Origin: Lithospermum erythrorhizon
Lineage: Eukaryota > Streptophyta > Magnoliopsida > Boraginales > Boraginaceae
Direction of reading: 5' to 3'
Assembly (NCBI GenBank): GCA_019722365.1
Contig: JADFUC010000213.1
Location: forward strand, 62,001-126,000
DNA: 64,000 nucleotides
Position numbers and translations under genes: made by a program. This document shows positions 51,481 to 63,800 of the stretch, piece by piece (within the stretch, counting starts at the first letter, position 1; each line of letters opens with the position of its first letter). The notes beneath the pieces are model-generated. The model ran no database searches. It was given only the letters and a program-made list of their open reading frames with translations, and was not told where the DNA came from.

Positions 51481-51840
51481 CGACGTCAAAAGATAATTGT
51501 GAAATTGGAGATATGTCTACTACTAAGTATTATCTTATATACTATATATAAAATAGAAAGAGTAACAATAGGAGAACGTACTAAACTAAGAATAATAGAG
51601 AGGAAATGTATGAACTCTTTTATTGCTTTTGAGAAGTGATCTTGTTGGGTTACAACATGTGACGTAAAAGTGGGGTTTATATAGTTGAGAAATTGCACTA
51701 TGCAAACACTATTCATGCATAATGTCTAATCTATACAGATACTATTTAGTCATCATTACGTGGTTAAGACTTCAATCATAATGATATTTCAACCAAGGTG
51801 AGTTATTCATTCACCCACATTTATAACACTCCCCCTTTGA
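51480..51840 (-). mobile_element. 3' LTR and polypurine tract of a copia-type element
   Basis: On the minus strand a purine tract CAAAGGGGGAG (51839-51829) is followed at once by TGTTATAAATGTGGG (LTR start at 51828). A TATA-like CTATATAAACCCC near 51680 and an AATAAA near 51620 fit LTR promoter and poly(A) signals. The far LTR border, near 51480, and the rest of the element were not resolved. Confidence 0.6.
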
Positions 51841-52192
51841 AATATCAAATATATAAAGACACAATTGAATGCCCATTTGCATAGATGGTGAATCAATCTC
51901 ACATTGAAATTCTCTCCCAAAATTAAGCACAACCACACAAAGAAATAGTAGCATTAATTGTTTCACCAACTTTGAAAGCAAAGTTGTACCGGTTTCAATC
52001 GCCGTCCGTCGAAGTCAACATAAAAATTTAGGTTACATTCCCAACCATCCATGATAACTTACCCCGTTAATGTTTAACTAATGGCTCACAAAGATTTTTG
52101 GTCTAAGGAGCAGGAAATGTACGTAAATACCTCTCCAAATCGACAATATTACATTATAACCACTCATTATTTGAAGTTCCAAATAATGTCTT

Positions 52193-52440
52193 CATTTACC
52201 CATGGATAATCCATTAACCCACGGATGTACAAAATCGGAAGCATGAGGTACAAACAATTCCAAGCCTCGCGACGCCAAAGCGCTCACGCTGTAGTGACTT
52301 TCGCTCTGGATCTTCCAAATAGTAAAGGCTCATTTTACCCATGGATAATCCATTAACCCATGGACGTACAAAACCGTATGTGCAGGTACAAATAATTAAG
52401 GCCAAATAGCTGACGCCTAAAAGGCTCACTTAGAAGCGGA
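52193..52440. repeat. Tandem duplication of ~138 bp
   Basis: Two copies starting CATTTACCCATGGATAATCC (52193) and CATTTTACCCATGGATAATCC (52331) with shared GTACAAA..GGTACAAA..ATT and GACGCC.AA..GCTCAC parts. It is probably part of the internal region of the element whose LTR is at 51480-51828. Confidence 0.75.
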
Positions 52441-53373
52441 CGCTGCTCTTTATAGTATCATAATGCTGAAGTTAATTTCACGAATTGTCCCCAAAAATTA
52501 AGACTTAGTTTTCGGATATAGCAATAATGCTATGGTAAAATATGTGGTTACAAATTACTAGCTATCGATGTATAGTGGTTACCTGTGCGACTTAATTTTT
52601 TTGTTTAGTCAATCGGTGCTCATATAAAAAAATGATGACACATTAAATTAAACTAGCTACAAATACTTTGGTGATAATAACTCGAGAAAGAAAATATATG
52701 ACAGGAGTAGTAGGAATGAAATAATCAAATTTATCTAAAAGAATACATGGTGGAAAGTTAAAAATTAAATAATATTTATTCTTTAATTTGGACAAGTATC
52801 ACATGTTGATTGTTTATGAAAAGATTATGGAGCTTCAAAAATAACATCTAGTTCCTTCCTTTCCCAATAATATATAGGATAGATGCTCTGACTTTTAACA
52901 CACTCAATGAACTATTTGTGAAATTATTTCAGTGGATAGTATTTAATGGATATATGACGTTTATACATTGTATATAACTATGACATATTTAACATATTTT
53001 TAAATGAGAATAAATATGGATTTTTGTATGAGTACTGATCAATCGGTGAAAAAAGAAATGGTTATTCATGGTGTTTGGAAATCTTGTTCAATTCTTGATT
53101 GATTGATAATATGTTTTAAATCTTTGATCTTTTGAGGTTGTTCGTTGTATATGGCAATGCTTGGAGTTTGGTTAGATGATAAACATGAATGTTCAAATCC
53201 ACAATAGAAAAGGTAAAAAGTTGGCATACACATTATTATAAAGAACTCCCTTTCTAAATAAGATTGTGAGAATAACAATGCATACTTCACATGGTCTCTC
53301 CATGAGTTATGAGTAGGTCATTAGTGAACTAAACAAATATATGTTTCATTATAAATGTTAGTGCTATAAAAAA
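52441..53373. other. Intergenic
   Basis: No gene recognised; the minus frame at 53066-53290 has no family resemblance. Before the retrotransposon at 53379 inserted, this sequence was contiguous with the 57622 side. Confidence 0.5.
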
Positions 53374-53378
53374 AATAG

Positions 53379-53625
53379 TGTTATGAATATAATTATAAAT
53401 AATGTAAATAGACAGAGAATAAGAAAAAGGAGGATAATAAATTTTATTGATTGATATCAAATACATTATAAGTGTCTATTTATAGGCTTCAAAATACAAT
53501 ACATATGGTAAATACTTGACTTGATAAACAAGTAGGCTAATTTCTTTTTCATCAATCCATCTCCTTTTCTTACAATACGACGACTTCAAGCGCAAGACAA
53601 AGGATATCCATTTTTCCAATCAACA
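53379..53625 (-). repeat. 3' LTR of the AATAG copia element
   Basis: 247 bases. Aligns with 57364-57616 over its full length, including the outer TGTTATG and inner ATCCATTTTT..CAACA ends. Confidence 0.85.
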
Positions 53626-53689
53626 AGAATATGCCTCGTTAAAACCTCCTTACTAGAACCCAAGCTTGGGATAAAATCCCAATAAAGAA

Positions 53690-54334
53690 AAAAGAGTGCA
53701 TATTTGTAATATAATTTAATAAAAATGTTGCCTCATTAAACCTTTAATAGAAACCTATCGGGGACAAAATCATGATTAAGGGAAAAGAGTATAACGCGTA
53801 CTAACTCCCCTCATGACCACCTCATTTGACATTTTTAGTAGACTTAGTTCCATACTTTTGGATAACTTCGAATGTCGAGGCGAGGGTGATTTAGTCATAC
53901 ATTATCACAGATTTATCACATTAGCGAATTTTAGAACATCAATTGCTACAAGGTCGTCTGGACCAAACCACAAGTAATAATTTGTTGGATCATAGTTATC
54001 TACCAAACATATTCACAACTTTCTTCAAGTATTTTATAATTTTTACGTTTGGATGATGTTGCTGATATAGCTTGTTTTGTATATCACTATAAAATACATC
54101 ACTACTAGTAAATAAATATCATTTATGCAATCCTCCAATAGAGATCATATCAATATCATGCATTCGCAAAACCAATTGCCTATAAATTGAAATAGGTTCA
54201 AAGGCACTTATATGATACTCTCGGGGATCCATATATAATTCTTTTCTATTTTCTCTTGCACAATCTAGCCAATTCATATTTGGTATATTCATAACTATTG
54301 GGATGTTCAAAGATGACTTATTCATGTATCGCAT
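53690..54334 (-). pseudogene. Copia RNase H tail remnant
   Basis: On the minus strand, a 71-codon open stretch (54334-54119) is followed by YLFTSSDVFYSDIQ, KIIKYLKKVVNMFGR and ATFEVIQKYGTKS. These sit in the order and spacing of the C-terminal copia RNase H (the GYLFT..ISWRS..SSNHAE block, then the FEKL..IGM block). Stops interrupt it. No reverse transcriptase catalytic motif was found upstream. Confidence 0.5.
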
Positions 54335-54494
54335 CTCAAATTCCCTCTCTTCAAGAGGATTAGAACTTTTGAGTTTCTCTCGTAGTTTAAATAATATTTA
54401 AGTCGTGAAATATAAATCTTCACTATCACAAACTTCTATCCTCGATCAATACATGTAAATATATAACATAACTATTGTGTCTTTTTCTTGGTCA

Positions 54495-54497
<3 letters not shown>

Positions 54498-54543
<46 letters not shown>
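54498..54543. repeat. (AT)23 microsatellite
   Basis: 46 bases of uninterrupted AT dinucleotide inside the copia element. Confidence 0.97.
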
Positions 54544-54547
<4 letters not shown>

Positions 54548-57363
54548 TCACTTATGAGATAGATTTCAAACTCTCATATCAGTTTCATTATATGTAGCTC
54601 TTAATTCTATATAATATTTATTGTCGACAATTCTTTAATTTGGTTCATGATAATTGAGATTCATTATAGTCATGAATTTCGTTATGTAAATGTTTCTAGA
54701 CATTGTGAGCTTTAACTTATTCATGATATATTCACGCATTCTTCCGAGTGCGATATTCTCCTAGACCATCTTCAGTCATATCTTCGATGGAACTATTTCC
54801 ATTTAAACGGTTCTTCAGGAACTTCCACTATATTTTGAGTGTTTACAACTGTATAAGAATTCATCATATCTGAGGTTTAAATTTGTTCGTAATGAACTTC
54901 CGTTCATAATCTCTTATTCATATTTTCTCTTGAACTTCAAGTTCATATTCATTCATTTTTTAGGATAATCATATATAGGGATATTTCAATTCAAGATAGT
55001 TTATTTTTTTAGTTGTATACTATTCTCCCCATCAATGTTGAAAAATATTGATATATCATAATGAAAAATTACTTGATAAATTAATTTTAATTTTGTATTT
55101 CCAAGTATATAGATGTACATACCTTTTGGGTATAACAATCATTTAAAAAATCATCATTTTTGCATAGTATTGAGAATATATGATGCACGCATAACTGGAG
55201 AGTAAAATATGTGGTTTCTGACCAAACCAACTATATCGGGGAGTTTTATAATAATTTGGCATAATGCGAACAAGTGTTACTACATAGTGTAACATTTCTC
55301 AATGATCAATTGGGGTATTGCATGTAATTCAACGTGTCCCACAACAAATTAACTAGAGTTTACACCATGAAGCTCACATAAATTCTTCAAACTTAATAGT
55401 TTATTGACTCTTCAATGAGTCTCAAATTAAAAATATTCAATTATTCTTTCGCATCCTAACTAACCCATGATGGTCTAACCGGTTATGCTAAATAATAAAA
55501 GTTTCATAATTATCAAAATTTCGGTTTGACAAAAAGTGTATTTTCATATGCAAACATGTTTGTTACTTCATGTAACAATATATTAGCTCTTCCAGAGCCT
55601 TCAATTGATTTTGCTACACTTTTGATAAATATTAGCTCTTCTGGAGCTTTCACTTGTTGTCTCAATATGGTAGACAATTTGACAAATATTTTTGAAACTG
55701 TTTAGATTCCTTTCAGACTTAGAATAATATGGTGCATCTTGAATACATATTTTGAGGCAATCGATCTATTATCTCTTCTGGGAGCATTCAATATAATCGC
55801 GGATATTATAATAATACCTACTTTGTGTTATTGGGATGTTAAAAAATATTTCTTATATTTTAGAATGGTACGAAAGTTGTTGAAATTATCTACAAAGATA
55901 TATTCCTTTATCCTACGTTATTGCGGCGCCCCATTAGAAATTAAAATCATATACCGTGTAAAGTTCTAGGAAAGATAGGTGTTCCATAAGAACCGCTTAA
56001 ATACCAAATCTTTTATTAGTCGGAAACTAGCCTAGACATGTATATTCACAATACTAACTATACTGTGGAACTAATGTTCCTTCAAGAAATGATATGTTGG
56101 CTCTTTCAGTGCATTTAATTAATTTTTACACTTTCTCATATTGTGATAAGATTTGCTTCTCTAGTTATCTTGATGAAATCAGTAGTAATCAAATTCATAA
56201 AGCTCAATTCATGTAACTGAATTTGTATTATTTCAATTATATGAGTCTTCAGGGCTCATAAGTGAATTCGCCATATTATTTTCTTTTTCAAAACATTAAG
56301 GGCATTCACATAGATTCTTCAGGAATATTCAAAAGCCCTTAATATATATGATTATCAATTTTATGCCCATAATATTCCATATTCATGCTTGCTTAAAATT
56401 AAGTATTCAAGACACATCAAAAGTTCAAAGATATTTAGTCTTCTGAACTTTTTTTAATCTAAATTTTGAGCCTTTAGTTGTGAACAATTTATTATGACTA
56501 CAAATTCAAGTGACATTTTAATTAATAATAACCTAAATTTTTCTCCAACTATACATAATTCTTATAGACTAGGGTGAGCTTATAAGGGTATGAAATAAAT
56601 ATTTTCGTAATTTTCCGACTAATATGTCTCTGCATCGTATAATACTCATACAAATGGGGATCTCGATTAATAATTCACATGATGATAAATTCAACGATTA
56701 TATATATAAATATAATAAGTATTCTAGACTTAGATGATTGATACATAACGAACCATAATAAGTGCATATTTAATAAAACTACTTTATCGAATTAATAAGT
56801 CTTCATGACTTAGGCATTTGATAATCGCCTTCTGACTCATATAAAATATATAAATCTAAATTCATTAGTTTCCAATATATGTATAGTACGAAAATATCGC
56901 CTACTCATAAATTTATTAATACTTAATCAAACTAATAATATTTAATATTTTTATACTAGTGGTCAGCATTAGATGCAAACTATGTATATAAATAATAATA
57001 TTCATATTCTAAATCAACTACTCTATTAGACCCATATGATCCAAAGTATAGTCAAAATCATATACTACTTACTAGTTACTACTCTTTTCAATAAACCATG
57101 CAGTAAGCTAATAGAAAAAGATTCATAATTCTATAATTCTTGGTTGACAAGCTCACTTCATATGACAACGATAAAAATTCATAATTCAATAATTTGGAAT
57201 ACCTTTAATCAATTGGAGAAGTGATGTGCACATCTTCAAAGCTAATGTTTGATCTTCAAATAATATCTAGGAGAATGATACTATCATTTTTCCTACGGGG
57301 CCAAAACCGTAGGTATTTTTTCCTTTATTGTATTGCATCTTTTGAAGATTAATCGGCCGATAA

Positions 57364-57616
57364 TGCTAAGTATTAATATAAAGATATAATTATAAACAAT
57401 GTAAATGTATTGTATAATAAGAGAAAAGAGGGAAAATATATTTTAATGATTATATCAAATACATTACATGTCTATTTATAGGTTTCAAGATACAATACAT
57501 ATAGAAAGACTTGACTTGGGTGAACAAGTAGACTAATTCTTTCTCATCAATTCATCTTCTTCTTGCTACACAAGATCTAATTTGTTACATAAATATTATC
57601 CATTATTTTCATAACA
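57364..57616 (-). repeat. 5' LTR of the AATAG copia element
   Basis: 253 bases, beginning TGTTATGAAAATAATGG at 57616 on the minus strand. TTATCGGCCGATT, a poor match to the methionine-tRNA primer site, follows on the inner side. Confidence 0.85.
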
Positions 57617-57874
57617 AATAGAATATAAATAACCTCATATTATAACATAACAATTAATGCTAATTACTTGCTATATTACTTCATTAATTACAATATTAAT
57701 ATCACACTTGGAAGTCGTTATTGCATTAATATTAAAGACGATAGCAGCATATATATGTTTACCTATAAGACAATTGAATTTAAAATACCAAATCTAATAA
57801 ATTATCTATAACTTTGCTAGTTGAATCAAATTATTGACATATATCATAAGTAAAATAGTTTTTACTCAATTGAA

Positions 57875-58745
57875 ATGACAGGAAGAAAAATGAAAATAAG
57901 TGGGTTATTCCCTATTATTTTTCAGTAGTCTTATGCATTCTAAACTAATATAGAATCGGTCATGTGATACAAAATGAAGGAATTCAAAAATTCAATAATA
58001 GAATGTTACTTTGGAAATCAAACCATGCTCCAAATTTTGACGGAACACCATCATCGAACCCAAAATTTTCAAAATCAAGTGATAGAAAGTTACTTTGGGA
58101 TTCTGAAAAGGAACCACCACCTAACCTTATAAAGCCAAAAGCTAGTGGGAGAAATTTATTGTGAACATCTCCATCATCGAGCCAAACGTTGCAACAATTA
58201 AATGGTAAAAACTTACTATGGAAGCGCAATCATGTAGATGATTCAATCAAGGCACCATCACCCAACTAGAAGATGGAAAATCTGCTGAGAAACTTACTTG
58301 AGAAAGACCATCACCCACCAAGAATAAAACAAATCAAATGGTAGAAACTTACTTTGGAATAATGCACCATCCCCCAACCCAACAATACAACAATCAAATG
58401 GTAGAAACTTACTTTGAACAAAGGCACATCACCCACCCCAAAAAAAAGTGCAACAATCAAACGGGTGGTAGACTTCATTTGGAACAAAAGACCATCACCT
58501 AGCCCAAACATGAACAATCAAAATGGTTGAAGCTTACTTTGGAACAAAGCGCCATCATCCAGCCCGAAAATATAACAATCAAATGGTAAAAGCTTACTTT
58601 AGAACAAATCGCCATCACCCAGCCCAACAATACAACAATTAAATGGTAGAAACTTACTTTGGAACAAATCGCCATCACCCAACCCAACAATACAACAGTC
58701 AAATAGTATAAACTTACTTTGAAAATGCAATCCTATAGTTGGATC
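57875..58745 (+). pseudogene. Decayed repeat-peptide precursor with GRNLLW core repeats
   Basis: ATG at 57875 (or in frame at 57890) encodes MTGRKMKISGLFPIIF, and after a one-base shift at a T run the next frame reads FSVVLCILN, so the leader looks like a frameshifted signal peptide. From 57980 onward about twelve units of roughly 60 bases follow, in the same sense, with the core (N/D)(G/D)R(N/K)LLW, then NKSPSPSPTIQQ-like spacers. Early units diverge (MLLWKSNHAPNFDG, DRKLLWDSEKEPPP); the last ones (58500-58700) are nearly identical. Stops and small indels break the frame at several points, for example near 58162. The plus reading is polar and proline-rich; the minus reading is an artificial hydrophobic repeat. 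I do not recognise the family; a precursor of processed secreted peptides is inferred. Confidence 0.5.
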
Positions 58746-58762
58746 AATCTGGGCACCATCGT

Positions 58763-60890
58763 TGTAATAACCCGCTCCGTGTGTGCATTATTATAATATT
58801 ATTTGGGGTTAGAAGCTTAAGTTTATGTTCGAAGGCGTTGTTAAACCGAGACGAGAAACTAAACCGAAAACCCAACGAGACCTTGCACAACTCTTGAAAT
58901 ATCTTGCACGAACTCCCATGTTAGCACTTCATCATTATCCATTCACCAACCCATCTCCTTCCTTTCCCAAAGCTAGGGCTGAACCCTCCCCCTATTTTCC
59001 CTTGATTTTTTTCTTCCATTTTCTTCCTCATCTTGCAAGCTTTGGTCCTAAAATTTCTTGGAGAAGTTTCCTCGAGTCATCTCTACGTTTTAAGGTAAGA
59101 AAGTTTCAGAACCTTTGGAGTATTTATGAATCTTTTGAGGATGTTGACTTTTGGTTACTTAAGTTGACTCGAGTTTGATATTTGAGCACGGTATGTAACC
59201 GCCATCTTGCTTAGATTATAGCATAAGAGGTGATAATAATCGATGCATGGGTCAAATATGTCGAGAATTTATAGTTGACTTTTGTTGACTTTTTTCAAAA
59301 TAGTTTTAATATGGTATAAGTGCACTCTTGACTTTTATTATAGTTGTTTTGAGGTATAGGTTACGATTTATATCCGGACAGAATATTAGGATAAAATGAG
59401 TTTTTGTAAGTTTGAGTAGTTAATCGGCTCGAGGATTAAAGATGGTTAAATGGGATGACTAGTTGTTAATATCGAAACTTTATGGCTTTGGAACTAGTAA
59501 TTGAACTCACAATCATTAAATGGAAAGTTACTTAACTTAAAGTTGGAATAAGGTTATAATGGGAACTTTTGGGTTATTTTGGGAGTATAAATATATAAGT
59601 AGAATGTTATATTACTAGTTGTATATTATAAGTAAAATTATAATTTTGAATGTTTGCTTAGGCGCTGACGTGAAAGGTCCGTTGTTGTGATCAAGGCTGG
59701 AGTTTTTGTTACCAAATGAAGTAGCATCTATCTCACGGATGTTGATTAACTAATTTGATTATGGATAGCGTGATGCATATATGTGATTTTGTGTTAAATT
59801 ATATGTTGAATACGCATGTGGCCGAGTTGTTGTCAGGTCTCAGCCTCACGAGTCGTATAGTCGCTTTGAGGTGACGTTAAGTCGTGATAAATGCTTGAAG
59901 TCAGAGTGAGTCAATGGGTGTTTGTTGAGCGTATTGTCCGGTATTTGCCTTATACCTCGGTATAAAACATGGGGTGTTTTTGCTTCGCACTGCTATTTAT
60001 TCAAATGATAACTTGTGTCGACGGCATAAGTTTCTCCCCTCGCAGTCAGGTTGATTATATGCGCATTAGTTGCGTAAACTGACTTATATCGAGTCGCTAA
60101 GTTGGATAAAATTGTCGAGTTGATTGGCAGAGTCAGCTGGTTAGTTGTTGAGCTAAAGTATGTCATCATTGTCACCGATGAGTAAGGTCGATTGTTGCGT
60201 GTTATTGTAGTCTTTCTTGAAATGTACGTATGTTATTGTTGATTGCCATCATCTTGGAATGTTCTGCTAGTGACGAATTTATGAACATACGTAAATGATA
60301 ATGAAATTGCTAATGACTTTGTATTAAGATCTTAAGTTGAATAATATTATGTACTACTTATCTATCGTATGCAATATCACCTACTTCGCACACTATCGTG
60401 ATCGGGAGGTTAATTTCATTCTTGAGATATATATTCACTAAGCTTCGCAGCCTTACACCCTCTATTCAGCATGGGCGGCAATTTCATCAAGCAGTTGACA
60501 GTGGTGCCGCTCCGCTCTCGGGCTTGTTCGGTGTTTGTGCTTTAGAGCTAGGAAATGGGGTGATGCTTGATCCTCATAGCCTCATTATTTTGTTGGATTG
60601 TAGTTTGTTGTCTCAGAGAAGTTGTTATTTTGGGATTCTGTCAGTTGTGATGTTGATATTTATACTCTAGGAGTTACGTTGCATGCTTGTCGCTATTCTC
60701 AAGCAGAATACCACGACGGATTCTTTTTCTAAAAACAAATATATTTTTATCCGTTGTATAACGCTTTTATTGAGTTGTTTTAAGACGTGTCTTTTAAATT
60801 CGAGTCATCCATCGACGTAAGGACTCCGTGTCCAGATTCAGACGATTCTAACCTCGTGGCGCATCTATTACGGGCGGTCGCTAATAAATT
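58763..60890 (+). mobile_element. Large LTR relic, family A copy 3
   Basis: It starts TGTAATAACCCGCTCCG right after the repeat-peptide region and ends near GGGCGGTCGCTAATAAA. It contains a pyrimidine-rich leader (58920-59090), a donor-like AAGGTAAGAA at 59092, GTTGACTTTT blocks (59275-59290), one CCTTATACCTCGGTATAA unit (59948) and the AAGCTTCGCAGCCTTACACCCT block (60440). All are shared in order with 9607-12165 and 19313-23153. The plus frames at 58825-59178 and 60398-60670 are not conserved as protein in the other copies, so they are not annotated as genes. Confidence 0.7.
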
Positions 60891-60899
60891 TAGCCCAAC

Positions 60900-63800
60900 A
60901 AATATCGCATAAAGATAACGTGATTATTTTATTTGATTATGTCATAATTGTATCAATTCTGATTCAAAATAAAGTTGATTACTTCAGGCGAATATATAAT
61001 ATATCTACAAAGAAGTATTTGGCTTCTTGAAACTTATTGAAGTAATATAAACCAATTCATTAAAGTTCTATATTCCAAATACTTGAACTTAATAATAAAG
61101 CATATCAATACTTTTCTTCCATGTTAATTTTTTTTTATAACTACTAGCAATGGAATATATTTTTCGTCAAGATATCCAAATTAAAATTAAGACATAATAT
61201 GTAACTCGTTCATTTAGAAAAAAAAGAGTTAAATTTGCCATATATCACATTAAAAAATCGATACATCAATCTCCTTATTTACCTTAAATATATAAATTTT
61301 TTATTATTTATTAATAAATATTATAGGAATTATTTTGGCCAAGTACCCAATTATAAGTAAGTAATGCCATATATATATATATATATGCCATGTTAATGGC
61401 TCAAGCTCGATCATACATGCTTTTAAAACGCTCACCATTCGGATCAATAATATGTTTTAAACTCACCCATTCATCACACATGTTCAAAATATCTCATTTT
61501 GGCCATTCTATCAAACCCGACGCAGCTTTGACTTTTTGGGACAAATTAATACGGGTAAAATTGTCCAAAATGTATGATCGAACTTGCCCTTAGTTATATA
61601 TTATTGTTTCTCATATATGATTTATGTTTGTAAATGATGAAATTCTATTTTCGTTGGACTTCAAAGATACACTAATAAAAAATCACAAACTATTGATATA
61701 TCGCGAAACACATGAACCCTAATGGAACCATACTATTTATTTAATAAAGACTATAATACTAAAAGTGTAAAGTATTAGTAACTAATAAGTGTAAAATTGA
61801 ATTGATTCATATTTTTGTACAAGTTGTATTATGACATTGACGTATAAACTCATAATAAAAAGTAAATTAGATTGAATCATGCTAAAAAAAAATTATGAAT
61901 ATTATAATTATAATGAAATATTTTATTATTAAAACAAAATACGATGCCGATAAGCCGTGGTTAGACAAGTATCAAGCCAGCGCTATAACATTCGATTAAT
62001 CACGCCTGTGGGCATAGCCAAATAAAGAGCTAGAAATAAGTCACAATAAAGATAGCCTCTTCATGCCAGACGCATTGGTACCACGCAAGACTTTATCGGC
62101 TCTGCCAGTCGGGCAAATCCTCACCACCCGCCTGGAGACATCCCGCCATTTACCTCCTCCGTAGAGCCCCCAAGTGGCGGAACTCGAAAATGCTAAGCAT
62201 GACGATTTCATACTTTATTAACTGACGCGTAATGTTGAGGATATGTGACAACATATATGGCCATTGTCTAGTAGCTGTGAGTAAATATTATGTATGCTGT
62301 TGATTAACATAAAATATTTTGATTGATTGATTTTTTTTATAAAGAGTTCAAGATTTGACTAATGTTTTATTTTTTATGTCCCATTAATTTAATTTAATAG
62401 TGCATACCAAACTAATTTTAAAAAGTGTAATCTATGCAAGTGTACAATGGAACACAAATAACCATCTATTTATTAGTAAAAATGAATAAACTCATTTCTT
62501 TTATTTCTCCTTTAGAGTTAAAATTAACTAAATGTACTAAAACCAGTAGATCTATCATATTATATATGGTACAACTATATTCTTGATCATATGATGTATA
62601 AGACTTCATTTGTTAAAATATTAAAAAATAATTTTATATTTATATATCTAGTAAGAAGTAATTATTATTTTTATTTGATATTCAAAATTTGTTGTTATTT
62701 AAATAGTGACTTCGAAAATTAAAAATATCAATTAAAAATTATGAAAGACCTATACTATTAGGAGCTCCTTTTCTTAATATTGCACTGAGCCTCCAAAATC
62801 TTTACTGAATAGGTGCAAATTTTAGATTCTATTTAAAGCAAAATAAAATAAAACCATAAACTAAAGTGAAAATAATGAGTAATCTACAACGACAAATATC
62901 GTTCATGCGATTAATCAATTTGATTTTCAGTCGATTAGTGAAATCATTAAATTAAACATAAACAAGAATTTGTATGAATTTTCTCGATTCTCACCGTATA
63001 GAAAGAGATATTTCATAATGTTGACATTTTGAAAAATAATAAGGATCGATCAGCATATTTCCGTGTGACGTCCATAGTAATTACGATCGTGTTAGCCGCT
63101 AATACGATCGATGTTTGTTATATTTAAATGTTTAATAAAACGTGAAAAGCGACAAGAATTTTCCATTCTATTGTTGTCTTATTATTTGTCCGTAATACAT
63201 TGCCTAGCAGCCTAGGAACCAGTTAAGGGTCTCTGGCAACCATCAATTACGATCCTTCATGATTCCTTACCTTATGAAGAAAAGAAAAAAAGATCAGTAT
63301 ATAACAAATCAGATACCCTCTGTTTTTATGTGCAATGTTTTTTCACTCTTGATTTTTAACTAACAAATGATTAGAGAATTTCTCTGTGTTGCCAAATAAC
63401 TTTTGTGTGTTAATTTCAGTTAATTTAACCTTTGATCATTGGATTACTAGTTTTTTATTCAATAGTTTATATTAAATTGGGCAATTTAGGTAATTGATAA
63501 TTTTAGTTATAAAAACCCTTTGAAAATTGCATGGCTAATCTCAAATGCGATTTCATGTCTTTTTAATTCTTCTTCATTTTTCTCTCCCTTTTTCGCACCT
63601 TATTTCGTTTCATTTTTACTTTGCTCCTTTTCATTGTATAGTGTTTTTAAATTCTATTTTTCATCCAAAAATTTAAATTTCAAATCATCCAATTTCTATG
63701 TAGGAAAGTGTTTCTAATCAAGATGACAACTAATACGAATTCTTATGGTTTATAGCATTTTTAAGAGTTTCTAAATATCTGTGTTTACAAGTAATTTTAA

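Larger units (their letters stand above)
53374..57621 (-). mobile_element. Copia-type LTR element with target duplication AATAG
   Basis: LTRs at 53379-53625 and 57364-57616 share TATAATTATAAA.AATGTAAAT, TATCAAATACATTA and TGTCTATTTATAGG blocks. The outer ends are TGTTATG/CATAACA. The 5-base AATAG at 53374-53378 and 57617-57621 is a perfect target duplication. Orientation is minus: on that strand, a pol 3' end (YLFTSSDVFYS, near 54090-54120, and ATFEVIQKYGTKSTKN, near 53860) is followed by GGGGAGTTAGTACGCG and a T-rich tail. Most of the 4.2-kb interior has no readable domain, so it is a deletion derivative or heavily decayed. Confidence 0.88.

Noticed and set aside
58311..58702. Minus-strand hydrophobic repeats (VSFYHLIVVLLGW)
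   Set aside because: They are the reverse reading of the tandem repeat. The plus reading is polar, proline-rich and follows a leader, so it is the better candidate.
58825..59178. 117-codon plus frame
   Set aside because: It is the pyrimidine-rich leader of the family A LTR and contains the donor-like GTAAGAA. No protein similarity was seen.
63520..63717. 65-codon plus frame rich in Phe and Ser
   Set aside because: It has no ATG at its start and is T-rich low-complexity sequence.
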